From Bryobacterales bacterium (GTDB lineage Bacteria; Acidobacteriota; Terriglobia; Bryobacterales; Bryobacteraceae): a stretch of DNA of 64,000 nucleotides. Shown here piece after piece: positions 44,102-53,420 of the stretch. The notes beneath the pieces are model-generated. The model was not told the origin of the DNA. It was given only the letters and a program-made list of their open reading frames with translations, and searched no databases. The DNA is taken from assembly GCA_016789745.1 (NCBI GenBank), contig JAEUQF010000315.1:1-64000 (forward strand), in the 5' to 3' direction. The translations under genes were made by a program, and so were the position numbers. The number at the start of each line of letters is the position of its first letter. Within the stretch, counting starts at the first letter, position 1.

Positions 44102-45136
44102 ATGCTATTACGCCACCTGGTCGAGCAGGAGTTGGTCGACCATTTCCCCGGTCTCAAGAACACGCCGGTGCTTCATGATTTCGGAAAAATCGGCGAGTTT
44201 CTATCCAGCAAGCAACAGGTGAACGAGTATCTCGCCCTGCTCGAGGCGGACATGCTGCAGGAACTCAAGAGCCGCGTCAATGACCCCACCATCTCTAATT
44301 CCAGACACATTGAGGGCGCACACGATTACTTCGTCAACTGGGAGTCTCGCCAGAAGGTAAGGGAACAGGCCGTGGCGGAGAACAAGGGGCCCATTGACCC
44401 CCGTACCTCCTATGACAAGAGATACACGCAGCTGCTGGCCACCGTTCTCCGCCGGCAGGAGGCAAAACATGGGCTCAATCCCTCCATCGGTACCCAGGCG
44501 GAGTTGCCGCTTGGCGATGGAAAAGTCTACATGGCTGGAATTGCCAGTCCAAAAGTGTTCAGCAGTCTCCTATCGCGCTATATCTTTTTCAAGGACGTGG
44601 GTGCGCACCCGGGACACGGCGAGTATTCGCACCGCATCCAGTGGTATCTCATCACCAGGCGCTTTCCCGGCATGGCTTTCACCAAGCTGCTGGACGTCAT
44701 CGCCAGTTCCCCCATGGTGACGCACAAGGCTCATAAGGACATCAACGTGGGCATCTGGGACTGCCTGTTCGACCGCAGGGCCGTCATGGAAGAGAAGCCG
44801 TTCGATGGACGTTCGCCGGTGGTCATCAACCTGCACATCATCGACAGGCCCAACAAGTTTCCGCTTCTGAGCAGTTTCTGCGGGCGGCGGAAAATTAAGC
44901 GGGAACGGATGCTGGATGCTTTCCTTTTCAAGTTCAATCAGGCAAAGCAAGACTCGTCGCAAGACTGGGTTACCCGCGCGAAGAAGTATCTGCCCAAATC
45001 CGGCGGCGCAGACCCCGGCCTGCAGTATGTGGCCCTGAAGATCTTCGGAAAGAACTTCTGGGATCTCAGTGAAGCCCGCCAAACCGAAATCCTGGAGCAT
45101 TTTCACGCACAGGATCCCATTGTGGGCCCGGCGTGA
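44102..45136 (+). CDS. Unrecognised 344-residue protein
   Basis: I do not recognise the family with confidence. The protein has no signal peptide or membrane segment and is probably cytoplasmic. It contains a helical N-terminal half (LEADMLQELKSRVND, REQAVAENKGP) and a striking histidine-rich motif HPGHGEYSHRIQWY at residues 169-182, followed by a mixed C-terminal half with TRAKKYLPKSGG. Histidines 169, 172 and 177 with Glu174 could form a metal or catalytic site. GGGAGG at 44090-44095 supports the start. It stands alone between a terminator and the convergent CHAT gene, and its codon use looks less GC-biased than its neighbours, which hints at acquisition. Confidence 0.7.
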   Translation: MLLRHLVEQELVDHFPGLKNTPVLHDFGKIGEFLSSKQQVNEYLALLEADMLQELKSRVNDPTISNSRHIEGAHDYFVNWESRQKVREQAVAENKGPIDPRTSYDKRYTQLLATVLRRQEAKHGLNPSIGTQAELPLGDGKVYMAGIASPKVFSSLLSRYIFFKDVGAHPGHGEYSHRIQWYLITRRFPGMAFTKLLDVIASSPMVTHKAHKDINVGIWDCLFDRRAVMEEKPFDGRSPVVINLHIIDRPNKFPLLSSFCGRRKIKRERMLDAFLFKFNQAKQDSSQDWVTRAKKYLPKSGGADPGLQYVALKIFGKNFWDLSEARQTEILEHFHAQDPIVGPA

Positions 45137-45142
45137 CGCGCG

Positions 45143-48100
45143 CTACCAGAGTACGAAGGGCGCCCAGAAGTAGGGGTGCCGCCAAGTCTTCCGCGCGCCG
45201 CGGATCAGGTTCAGCTTGGCCATCCGCAGCGCCTCCGGCTTCGCCATCCCTTGGCTCAGGTTCCGGTAGAACGCTTTCATCAGTTCGGCCGTGGCGGCGT
45301 CGTTTACGTTCCAAAGGCTGACGGCGACGCTCCGCACGCCCGCGTACAGGAACGCCCGCGTAAGCCCCAGCACGCCTTCTCCCGCCACGACGCGGCCAAG
45401 CCCCGTCTGGCAGGCCGACAACGTCACAAGGTCGGCGTTCAGCCGCAGACCCGCGATTTCCCGCACCTGCAGAATGCCGTCGTCTTGCTCGCCATCGCCC
45501 GGTGCCAACAGGATGCCGCTCCGCTGCGGATGCTCCTCATCGAAGTACCCGTGCGCGGCAATGTGAATGTACTGGTAACTCTGGCCGGACTGGCTCTTCA
45601 CCGCGCGTTCGGTAGCCGCCGCGCCAGTATGCACCAACGTCGACCGCTTCTCAAAGAGACCGGAAATAGCAGCGGCCTCGGCACGCGTATTGGGCAGATT
45701 GATAAGGTTCAAGCCACGTGCCGCGGTGTAGCCGGCAAGGGTGGTGGATGCGCTGGGATAGACAGGATCGGCAATGGCGAGCAGGGAGCGTTCCGCGCGC
45801 CGCGGCGGTTGGCTCCGCAGGGCCGCCAGAACCGTTACAGAGGGAGCGTACGCAATGGCGTGTGTTTCGATCAGCGGCGCGCTCCTGGCGGTCAGCGTTT
45901 CAAAAGGCAGATACGCTAAGGGTCCATCCGGAACAATGATCAGGCGCCTCGCCGACGCCGCTGCCGGCGCAACGGGCCCCAGCAGCATCTCATATAGGCC
46001 CCGGCTTGCCGTTTCCATCCGCCCCAGCGATGACGCCAGCGTCAGCGCCGATACCCGCTGCGAAAGCTGCTGGCGGTACGCCGCCACTGCCTTCTCTAGC
46101 GCCGCGCGTCCGGGCAGCGTACCCGTGAGAAGGTTCCGCTCGCTGCCAACCGCCCACACGAACGATCGCTCCTCGCCGATAGCGTATGCCACCAGTACTG
46201 TGCCCGGCTCCAGCACTTCGTGGAGGCGCGACACCGTCATCGGCTCCGCGTAACGGACCTCGGCATAACGGCCCGCCGACTGGCGTAGGTCCATCTGATG
46301 CCGCTCCAGTTCCCGTTCGGCATCGGCCAGTTGCTGCTCCAACTGCTTTGTGCGCCCATCCGCCGGGCTTCCCTGGAACAACGATCGCTGCAGTGCCGAC
46401 AAGTGCCCGTGCAGCCGGTCGCCACGCTCTCTTTGCTCCGGGGTAAGGCTCTGCGTCAACGAAGCACCCGCTTCGTTCAGCATCTCGATCAGGCTGCGCG
46501 CCCGCGAACGCTCCGCCGCTTCGAAGGCCCGCGTATCGAAACCCGCGGCGGGTTCGGCGCCATGCAGCCGCATGAGCAACTCCACCTGCAACGCGTACTC
46601 CCGTTGGCGAGCCCCGCGCAACATCGCCCGCAGATCCGGCGTCAACCCCGTCCGTTCGGCATCGGCCAGTCGAATGGCATCGTTTACAGACGCCAGAGCC
46701 TCCCGGGTCTTGCCCGCCGCCGCCTCGGTCTCCGCTAGCGCCGCCAGCGTCAGCGAGAGATCGTCCAGGTCGCCGCTGTTCTTCAGCAGCCCGGCCGACT
46801 CCTCCAGCTTCTGACGGGCCCCGTCCGTCCGTCCGGCCTGCAGATCACTCAATCCCAGGCACCGCAACGATCGCCCAATGCCCGCAGGATTCTCCGCCTT
46901 CCGTGCAATCGCCAGCGCCTCTTGCCCAGCCTGCGCGGCCCGCACCGCATCACCTGCTCCGCGATGCACCATGCACAGCCCCAACAGCGATGAGATCTGT
47001 CCCAGCGCATTGCCCGACTTGCGGCGCAACTCCAGCGAACGGGTATAAACAGCAACCGCCTCCGGAAACTGCCGCAGACTCGCATGCGCCGCCCCCAGAC
47101 TGCTGTACACCGAGCCGAGACCAAAGTTATCGCCAGTGCGCACGTATAGCGGTTCGGCCTGCTGCCAGTAAGCCTGCGCCTGCTGGACGTCGCCGAGCGT
47201 GTAATGGGCCGTGCCCAGCCCCGAAAGCGCATCGGCCTGGTCGATCTCGCTGCCGATCGCCCTGGCCAGCGTCAGTTGCTCGGCGCTCAGTGTTAGGGCC
47301 TTGTCCAATTGCCCCATGGCCCGATGCAGCGCCGCCAGGTTCCCAAGCGCGATCGCCAGCCCGGGCTTATCGTCGATGGTCCGGCGGATCTGCAGAGCCT
47401 GCACGTAGTGATCCACCGCGCGTTCCCGTTGCCCCAGCCGATTGAGCGCAAAGCCGATGTTGTTCAGCGTGTTGGCTTCACCAATTCGGTCTCCGGCAAT
47501 ACGACGGAGCGGCAGCGCCTCCTCCAGAACCGCAATCGCTTCCCGAAACTTACCCAGCCCGTTGTAAGCCGCGCCCAGCGTACTCAGGGTGAGAGCAAGC
47601 TCGCGCGGGTTGTTCGCGGTCCTCCGAGCCGGCAGCGCCGCCAGCAGCGCATCGCGAGCCTGCGGCAGTTCATCCAGGTTGAAGTGGGCGCTGCCCAGTT
47701 CGTGAAGCGTGTAGGCGCGCCAGCCGGCATCCCCCAGCGACTCCCAAAGCGGCAACGCCTCGCGCAGCTTGCTCATTCCCTGCCGCATCGCCTCGCCGGT
47801 CCGCGGCTTTCGGGTCGCCAGCGCCGCTCCCTCCGCGCTCAAAGCAAATGCCGCCGCCCGCCTGCGGTCCTCCGCCGTCGCTGGCCGCAGCAGACGCACT
47901 TCCAACTCGTATGACACCGTAGCCGTCGCGGTCGACTCCACAACCGCCGCATATGCGCCCGCCGCCGGGAGCACCGCGAAGATCTCCTTGCTGCCCGCAA
48001 CGGCGTCGCGCACCGTCTGCGCAATCAAGGCAGCCTCGGGGCTCTGCACCACCAGCCGTACATCGCCTCCCTGCTGGCGCACTACCAGATGAAGGTACTG

Positions 48101-48223
48101 ATCGCCGGCGCCCGCCAAGTTATGAATGTGGCTCTGCGTGGCAGCCAGTTCGCCGCGAAGCGGCGCGTTCGGGTTGAGGTCCGCGGCCTGCACGGTAACC
48201 GCGAACAGAATAAGCAGCAGCAT
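45143..48223 (-). CDS. TPR-CHAT domain protein (caspase-like peptidase)
   Basis: 1026 residues from the ATG at 48221-48223. The frame runs on to 48763 but overlaps the upstream TPR gene. A signal-like N-terminus (MLLLILFAVTVQAAD) is followed by a short beta domain to about 110, at least seven TPRs at about 150-520 (HELGSAHFNLDELPQA, TLGAAYNGLGKFREAI, NNIGFALNRLGQRERA), a coiled-coil-like stretch and a CHAT domain from about 730. The catalytic dyad is His891 in IHIAAHGYF and Cys938 in LSACQTG. CHAT proteins are caspase-superfamily peptidases, several of which are activated in defence or cell-death systems. The apparent export signal is unusual for those roles. The TPR gene is five bases upstream. 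Confidence 0.9.
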   Translation of the reverse strand: MLLLILFAVTVQAADLNPNAPLRGELAATQSHIHNLAGAGDQYLHLVVRQQGGDVRLVVQSPEAALIAQTVRDAVAGSKEIFAVLPAAGAYAAVVESTATATVSYELEVRLLRPATAEDRRRAAAFALSAEGAALATRKPRTGEAMRQGMSKLREALPLWESLGDAGWRAYTLHELGSAHFNLDELPQARDALLAALPARRTANNPRELALTLSTLGAAYNGLGKFREAIAVLEEALPLRRIAGDRIGEANTLNNIGFALNRLGQRERAVDHYVQALQIRRTIDDKPGLAIALGNLAALHRAMGQLDKALTLSAEQLTLARAIGSEIDQADALSGLGTAHYTLGDVQQAQAYWQQAEPLYVRTGDNFGLGSVYSSLGAAHASLRQFPEAVAVYTRSLELRRKSGNALGQISSLLGLCMVHRGAGDAVRAAQAGQEALAIARKAENPAGIGRSLRCLGLSDLQAGRTDGARQKLEESAGLLKNSGDLDDLSLTLAALAETEAAAGKTREALASVNDAIRLADAERTGLTPDLRAMLRGARQREYALQVELLMRLHGAEPAAGFDTRAFEAAERSRARSLIEMLNEAGASLTQSLTPEQRERGDRLHGHLSALQRSLFQGSPADGRTKQLEQQLADAERELERHQMDLRQSAGRYAEVRYAEPMTVSRLHEVLEPGTVLVAYAIGEERSFVWAVGSERNLLTGTLPGRAALEKAVAAYRQQLSQRVSALTLASSLGRMETASRGLYEMLLGPVAPAAASARRLIIVPDGPLAYLPFETLTARSAPLIETHAIAYAPSVTVLAALRSQPPRRAERSLLAIADPVYPSASTTLAGYTAARGLNLINLPNTRAEAAAISGLFEKRSTLVHTGAAATERAVKSQSGQSYQYIHIAAHGYFDEEHPQRSGILLAPGDGEQDDGILQVREIAGLRLNADLVTLSACQTGLGRVVAGEGVLGLTRAFLYAGVRSVAVSLWNVNDAATAELMKAFYRNLSQGMAKPEALRMAKLNLIRGARKTWRHPYFWAPFVLW

Positions 48224-48228
48224 AAGCG

Positions 48229-49305
48229 TCACCTGGCGCGCGGCACGGCACTGCGCTCGAATAGCCACTCCGTATGGACCAGCGCCGCCAGCCCGTCCAG
48301 CACTTCCCGATACAGCGTTGTGAAGCCGGTCCTCCGGCCCTGCAGCCACGCCTCCAGAGCCTCTTCTTCCATGTCGTGATTCATCGCCGCCAGTTCCAGC
48401 AGCGCCCGCGCCGGATCCATCAACGCAAGCTTCCGCCACCCGGCTTCGCGCTCCAGCCGTAGCACGGTCAGCGCCGCGATGGTCAACTCCAGCGTGCAAC
48501 CGGTGGGAAGCCGTCGTGTGATCGCCGAAATCACGTCCATACCGTCCTGGGACATCCCAGGCATCGCACAGGCCAGCCATGCCGCCTGCGCCAGCCAACT
48601 CAAGGCCATTTCGGGCTCGTAAGCCGGCAACGCCGCGAGCAGGCCCACCATCCGCGGCCAGTGGGCTATCGAGGCAAACTCCCGCACCGCCTCGCGGCCG
48701 TTCTCGATCGCGACCGCCGCATCGCCGTTCACGAAGGCGGCCGCCGCAAGGCACGCATGGCATTCGGCTGTACGTTCCACGTTATCGATACGGCTGTAAC
48801 ACTCCGCCGCCCGCCGATAGAAGCCGGCGGCGGCCGCCCAGTCTTCCCGTGCCGCATAGATCCCCGCGATGCGGTACAACGTTGGCGCACGACCGGCATC
48901 GCTCCCAGACTCGGTACTGATCCGCAGAGAGCGCTCGTAAAGCGCCAATGCCTCCCGGTCATCCCCGCTTTCGGCCGCGACCAAGCCAAGCTGATGCAAC
49001 GTGGCGGCGATGCCGGGCGTATCGGCCAGCCTCTCCCGAATCGCCAGCGCATCCTGATACAAACGGAGCGCGCGGGCATCATCGCCCGCATCCAGCGCCA
49101 GACCCGCCATGCCATGCAGATTGGCGGCGATACCAAGCCCATCGCCCAGCCGCTGCTCCATCGCCAGCGACTGCTCAAAGAAGCGCAGCGCCCCCGCCGC
49201 ATCCCCGTACTCTGCCTGCATCAGGCCGCGCTGATGGAGAACGGCCGCCCGCTCGCTTGCATCGTCGCGATGCAGCGCCCCGGCGTCAGACTGATCCGTG
49301 CTCAT
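48229..49305 (-). CDS. TPR-repeat protein
   Basis: 358 residues. The first 200 hold about five tetratricopeptide repeats (LHQRGLMQAEYGDAAGALRF, LHGMAGLALDAGDDARALRL, LHQLGLVAAESGDDREALAL, LYRIAGIYAAREDWAAAAGF), mostly of the TPR_12 type. The rest is helical without repeats. There is no signal peptide, so it is likely cytoplasmic. It precedes the TPR-CHAT gene by five bases, with the same strand, and was probably a partner or a split-off of the repeat array. It follows the RidA gene by seven bases. Confidence 0.88.
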   Translation of the reverse strand: MSTDQSDAGALHRDDASERAAVLHQRGLMQAEYGDAAGALRFFEQSLAMEQRLGDGLGIAANLHGMAGLALDAGDDARALRLYQDALAIRERLADTPGIAATLHQLGLVAAESGDDREALALYERSLRISTESGSDAGRAPTLYRIAGIYAAREDWAAAAGFYRRAAECYSRIDNVERTAECHACLAAAAFVNGDAAVAIENGREAVREFASIAHWPRMVGLLAALPAYEPEMALSWLAQAAWLACAMPGMSQDGMDVISAITRRLPTGCTLELTIAALTVLRLEREAGWRKLALMDPARALLELAAMNHDMEEEALEAWLQGRRTGFTTLYREVLDGLAALVHTEWLFERSAVPRAR

Positions 49306-49312
49306 TCCCCGA

Positions 49313-49744
49313 TTACGGAATCCACGCTACCAATTCAATCTCCACCCGCGTCGCCGTATCCGGAAACTCCACGCCAAATGCCGAACGCGCCGGCGGATTG
49401 GTCTTGAAGAACTCGGCATAGGCCTCGTTCATGGCGTTCTTCTCGGTTTTCACATCGGCCAGAAACACGGTGACCTTGATCACGTGCTCCAGCGACGAGC
49501 CCAGCGATTCCAGGTTCTTCTTATGCTGGTTCAGCGTGTTGCGCGTCTGTTCCTTGATGTCGCCGCCAAAAGCCAGCGGGTCCTTCCGAGCTTCCGGACG
49601 CACGCCGGTGAGGCCGGACGAGTAGTACAGATTGCCGATGCGCCAGCCGCCAGCCACCTTCACGGGCTTGTTATCGGCGGCAGCAACAGGAAGCGCGGCG
49701 GCCGCCGCGGCTGCGGTTAGAGAAAACAGGGCTCTGCGGTTCAT
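49313..49744 (-). CDS. Exported RidA (YjgF/YER057c)-family protein
   Basis: 143 residues. A signal-like N-terminus (MNRRALFSLTAAAAAAALPVAAA, with two arginines) precedes a full RidA domain: YYSSGLTGVRPEA, IKEQTRNTLNQHKKNLESLG, VIKVTVFLADV, NPPARSAFGV and VEIELVAWIP. The conserved arginine of PARS and glutamate of VEIE are kept, so imine or enamine deaminase activity is possible. RidA proteins normally protect cytoplasmic PLP enzymes from 2-aminoacrylate. An exported one is unusual, though such forms do occur in acidobacteria. It lies between pgi (24 bases) and the TPR gene (7 bases). Confidence 0.88.
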   Translation of the reverse strand: MNRRALFSLTAAAAAAALPVAAADNKPVKVAGGWRIGNLYYSSGLTGVRPEARKDPLAFGGDIKEQTRNTLNQHKKNLESLGSSLEHVIKVTVFLADVKTEKNAMNEAYAEFFKTNPPARSAFGVEFPDTATRVEIELVAWIP

Positions 49745-49768
49745 GGGAGGTATGGTAACGCGACTGCC

Positions 49769-51409
49769 CTATCCTTTGTGCTGCCGGTACCAGCGGATCA
49801 GACGGTTTGTGGAAGCATCGTGGCCCAGCGCCGGCTCTTCGGCACTCTCCAGTTCCGGCAGAATCCGGTTCGCCAATACCTTGCCCAGTTCAACGCCCCA
49901 TTGGTCAAACGGGTTGATGTCCCAAATGACGCCCTGTGTGTACACACTGTGTTCGTACAGGGCCACCAGCTTGCCCAGCAGCGCCGGCGTGAGCTTCGGC
50001 GCCAGAATGGTGTTCGACGGGCGATTCCCTTCAAAGACCCGGTGCGGCACCAGCCAATCAGGCGTGCCTTCGGCCTGTACTTGCTCCGCCGTCTTGCCAA
50101 ACGCCAGCGCCTCGGCCTGCGCGAACACATTGGCCATCAGCATGTCATGGTGCCGGCCGATGGGCTGCAGCGATTCGGCAAAGGCCAGAAAGTCGCATGG
50201 GATCAGCTTCGTTCCCTGATGGATCAACTGATAAAAGGAATGCTGTCCGTTGGTGCCGGGCTCGCCCCAATAGATCGGGCTCGTCTGATAACTCACCGGT
50301 GTACCGTCGCGCGTCACGCGTTTGCCGTTGCTCTCCATCGTCAACTGCTGCAGATAGGCCGGGAAGCGCTTCAAATACTGTTCATACGGCAGCACCGCCA
50401 CGGTTTCGGCATCGAAGAAGTTGGTGTACCAGACTGTCAGCAGGCCCAGCAGAACCGGAAGATTCTCCGCAAACGGCGCGGTCCGGAAATGCTCGTCCAT
50501 CTCATGGAAGCCGGCCAGCAGCGCCCGGAAATTGTCCGGACCAAGCGCCAGCATGGTGGAGAGCCCGATGGCGGAGTCCATGGAATAACGGCCTCCCACC
50601 CAATCCCAGAACTCGAACATATTGGCCGTATCAATGCCGAATGCCGAGACCTTCGCGGCATTGGTCGACACCGCCACGAAGTGCCTCGCCACCGCCGCGG
50701 CATCGCCACCCAAACCGGCCAACGCCCAATCGCGCGCCGTCTGCGCGTTTGTCATGGTTTCCTGCGTGGTGAACGTCTTCGAGGAGATCACGAACAGCGT
50801 CTCGGCCGCATCCAGCCCCTGCACCGCCTCAGCGAAATCCACGCTATCGACGTTCGATACGAAACGGAATGTCAGATCCCGCTGGCTATACGATTTCAGG
50901 GCTTCGTAAGCCATTACCGGGCCCAGATCCGACCCGCCAATGCCGACGTTGACGATGTTCCGGATTGGCTTGCCCGTATGCCCCAGCCACTGCCCTCCGC
51001 GCACCTTGTCGCAGAACGCCGCCATCTTGTCCAGCACGGCATGCACCTGCGGCACCACGTTCTCGCCATCCACGACAATGCTGGCCGCGCGAGGCGCCCG
51101 CAGCGCGGTATGCAGCACGGCGCGCTTTTCCGTCAGGTTGATCTTCTCGCCGGAGAACATCGCATCGATGCGCCCGCGGAGATCGCACTCTGCTGCCAAC
51201 TGCAGAAGCAGCCGCAGCGTCTCATCGGTGATGCGGTTCTTCGAGTAGTCCAGCAGCAGGCCCGCGGCCTCCAGGCTCATCCGCCCGGCACGGCCAGGGT
51301 CGGCGGCGAACAGGTCACGCAGATGCTGTCCCCGCAGAGTCTGGTAGTGCGCGGCAAGCGCCTTCCAGGCGGGCTTATGGGTAAGGGTCTCGGACGTCGT
51401 CGATGTCAT
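49769..51409 (-). CDS. pgi: Glucose-6-phosphate isomerase
   Basis: 546 residues, typical of the long (proteobacterial/eukaryotic-type) Pgi. It interconverts glucose-6-phosphate and fructose-6-phosphate in the cytoplasm. Signatures include VGGRYSMDSAIGL at residues 271-283, IGIGGSDLGPVMAYEALK-like text (NVGIGGSDLGPVMAYEALK), SSKTFTTQETM, EPGTNGQHSFYQLIHQG and NPFDQWGVELGK near the C-terminus. All are full-length and unbroken. It is embedded in a minus-strand run of unrelated genes, 14 bases after a putative glycoside hydrolase and 24 bases before an exported RidA. Confidence 0.97.
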   Translation of the reverse strand: MTSTTSETLTHKPAWKALAAHYQTLRGQHLRDLFAADPGRAGRMSLEAAGLLLDYSKNRITDETLRLLLQLAAECDLRGRIDAMFSGEKINLTEKRAVLHTALRAPRAASIVVDGENVVPQVHAVLDKMAAFCDKVRGGQWLGHTGKPIRNIVNVGIGGSDLGPVMAYEALKSYSQRDLTFRFVSNVDSVDFAEAVQGLDAAETLFVISSKTFTTQETMTNAQTARDWALAGLGGDAAAVARHFVAVSTNAAKVSAFGIDTANMFEFWDWVGGRYSMDSAIGLSTMLALGPDNFRALLAGFHEMDEHFRTAPFAENLPVLLGLLTVWYTNFFDAETVAVLPYEQYLKRFPAYLQQLTMESNGKRVTRDGTPVSYQTSPIYWGEPGTNGQHSFYQLIHQGTKLIPCDFLAFAESLQPIGRHHDMLMANVFAQAEALAFGKTAEQVQAEGTPDWLVPHRVFEGNRPSNTILAPKLTPALLGKLVALYEHSVYTQGVIWDINPFDQWGVELGKVLANRILPELESAEEPALGHDASTNRLIRWYRQHKG

Positions 51410-51423
51410 GCTCTTGTTGCATA

Positions 51424-53394
51424 TTAGCGCTCAAGAGAAACCAGCGCGTAGGAATCGAGGCGCGGCAGCGTAAACCGCGTTCGTCCCCCGTTTCGCCGCG
51501 AGGGTAGCGCGCCGCTCTTTCCAACCACCGTGACCCGTCCGAACTCGCCTTCCACGTCCACCGCAATGTCCGCCATCGGCACTGGAGGGAAGTAGCCGGT
51601 CTGGGAATGACCGCTCAGATTCACGACATGCAACAGCGCGCGCGGCCCCTGCCGCATCACCGTCATCTCCACCAGCGGGTGCGCGTTCGTACGCAGTTGC
51701 CGCTCCGGATGCAGCCGATCCACCAGATCCTGGAACAGATGCCCGTGCGCCGGCAGGCTGTGCCGATAGTAGAGCCCCGCCAGGTTCCACGGAATCCAGA
51801 TCACCGCTCCCTTGCCGAAGCGCTTGCCGATCATCCCCGGCAGGTCGGTGTCCTTCATGTCGATGTGGATGAACTCCGGCGGGCCGATCATCGACGGCGG
51901 CACCAGCGTCAGGCTGTGCGGTCCATCGGCCTCAACCAATGTGAACGCCCCGTTCAGCAGCAGCAGGTCCGTGTCCTTCAGGGAAGGAAACGACCGGTGG
52001 TCGCGAACCCGGATGTAACCCTTCACATCACTGGCCGTACGAACAATCGGGGCCATGGTGAAGTCCGGCCGCCTTGCCCCCAGCACCAGCACCTTCCCAC
52101 CCGCCGCCGTGTATGGCTCCAACTCCGCCGGCGCCCAATCGGTGGCCACCACCAGGTCGAAGCTGCGCTTGCCGATCCAATCCAGGTTGTCGGCCACCGC
52201 GAACGGAATATGAAGTTCACTGAGCAAACGGAACGCGCCCCGATACGCTTCTTCGCTGTACGTGCGTCCCGTATTGACAGGCGCGCCCAGCAGCAGCACG
52301 CGCGCCGCGCTCTCCTGGCCGACATAGTACCGCTCGTGCTCGGCCGCCCACCGAAACACGGGCTTCGCGGCCTCCAACGCCTGGCGGTCCTGCAGATCCA
52401 GCGTGCCGTTCACCTCAAACGTGAGCGCGCCGCCGTGGGCCAGGTTCTGCCACGCCCGCAGCGCGATCTCCTGCGCCGCCACCGTGGCAAAGCGCCACCA
52501 ATAGTCGACGAACTGCATGTTCAGATTGACGGCCATCTTCGAAGGCTGGCTGTTGCGAGCGCGATTCACGCGGTCGCTCGCCGAATAAGGCCATAACGGC
52601 AGCGGCCGTGCCACCGCCGTATTCGATTCCGACATGATCCCGTCGGTGTACTCCTGGATGTAGTTGAAGTAGCCGGCCCGCGGGCGCTTGGCGCGAATCA
52701 GGTCGCCAATGTCTTTGGCCACCTCGCGAGACGAAGTGAACATGAACTTGCGATAGTCTTCATCGGGGCTGTCCGGAATCTCCTTGCCATACGCCTCACG
52801 GTAGCGGCGCCGGCATTCCCCGCAATGGCACAGGCCCACCTCCACACCGCTGTAATCCCGGCTCTGGTTGCCGAACATATTGAAGAACAGTCCATCCACG
52901 TCGTAGCGCTCCAGCGCCTCGGCCAGTATCTTCATGGACTGCACGCGGTAGTACCCGCCGTTGATGCACACCGAATAGAGGCCGTTGTAAATCACGGGCT
53001 CGCCGTTCTTCTTGCGGAAGAACCACTCCGGGTGGGCGTCATACACCGCCTTGCGCGTTTTCGAGAGATCGAAGCGCCCTACCACCCGGATCTTCCGCCG
53101 GTGGCACTCGCGCAGAAAGTCCCCGAACAGATCACGCCCCGCCGGCAGGTCCGGGCTCGGATAGTGAAACTCGGTGTGCGTCGGGTAGTAGGCTGCAATG
53201 CCGCCCATGCCCTGCAGCACGACATTGGCATGCATATCGGCCAACTGCCGCGCTAACCGTGCCGGATCCAGCGTCGCGTCCGTCTGGCGCAGATTGGTCT
53301 GCACCCAGCGAATCGGCTCGGTCATCCACCAGCCTTGGTGAGTGGGTTGGGCCTGGAGCGACAGAACAAGCAGGAAGGCAGCGATGGGCCTCAT
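51424..53394 (-). CDS. Secreted putative glycoside hydrolase (GHL6/alpha-amylase-family-like)
   Basis: 656 residues from the ATG at 53392-53394. The frame continues to 53727, but that part overlaps the next gene. A signal peptide (MRPIAAFLLVLSLQAQ) is followed by a TIM-barrel-like domain with VVLQGMGGIAAYYPT, IRVVGRFDLSKTRKAV, HPEWFFRKKNG and DVDGLFFNMFGN. The C-terminal half contains a beta-galactosidase-trimerisation-like flavodoxin fold (LLELHIP-like, VVATDWAPAELEPYTAAGGK) and a small beta domain. It matches the uncharacterised GHL6 group, so the glycan is unknown. A C-H-C-x2-C motif near residue 185 may bind metal. Confidence 0.7.
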   Translation of the reverse strand: MRPIAAFLLVLSLQAQPTHQGWWMTEPIRWVQTNLRQTDATLDPARLARQLADMHANVVLQGMGGIAAYYPTHTEFHYPSPDLPAGRDLFGDFLRECHRRKIRVVGRFDLSKTRKAVYDAHPEWFFRKKNGEPVIYNGLYSVCINGGYYRVQSMKILAEALERYDVDGLFFNMFGNQSRDYSGVEVGLCHCGECRRRYREAYGKEIPDSPDEDYRKFMFTSSREVAKDIGDLIRAKRPRAGYFNYIQEYTDGIMSESNTAVARPLPLWPYSASDRVNRARNSQPSKMAVNLNMQFVDYWWRFATVAAQEIALRAWQNLAHGGALTFEVNGTLDLQDRQALEAAKPVFRWAAEHERYYVGQESAARVLLLGAPVNTGRTYSEEAYRGAFRLLSELHIPFAVADNLDWIGKRSFDLVVATDWAPAELEPYTAAGGKVLVLGARRPDFTMAPIVRTASDVKGYIRVRDHRSFPSLKDTDLLLLNGAFTLVEADGPHSLTLVPPSMIGPPEFIHIDMKDTDLPGMIGKRFGKGAVIWIPWNLAGLYYRHSLPAHGHLFQDLVDRLHPERQLRTNAHPLVEMTVMRQGPRALLHVVNLSGHSQTGYFPPVPMADIAVDVEGEFGRVTVVGKSGALPSRRNGGRTRFTLPRLDSYALVSLER

Positions 53395-53420
53395 GGCTCC
53401 AATGGTACCTACTGGGGTTT

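Noticed and set aside
49778..51427. 549-codon open frame on the plus strand
   Set aside because: Antisense shadow of pgi, which is an unambiguous match.
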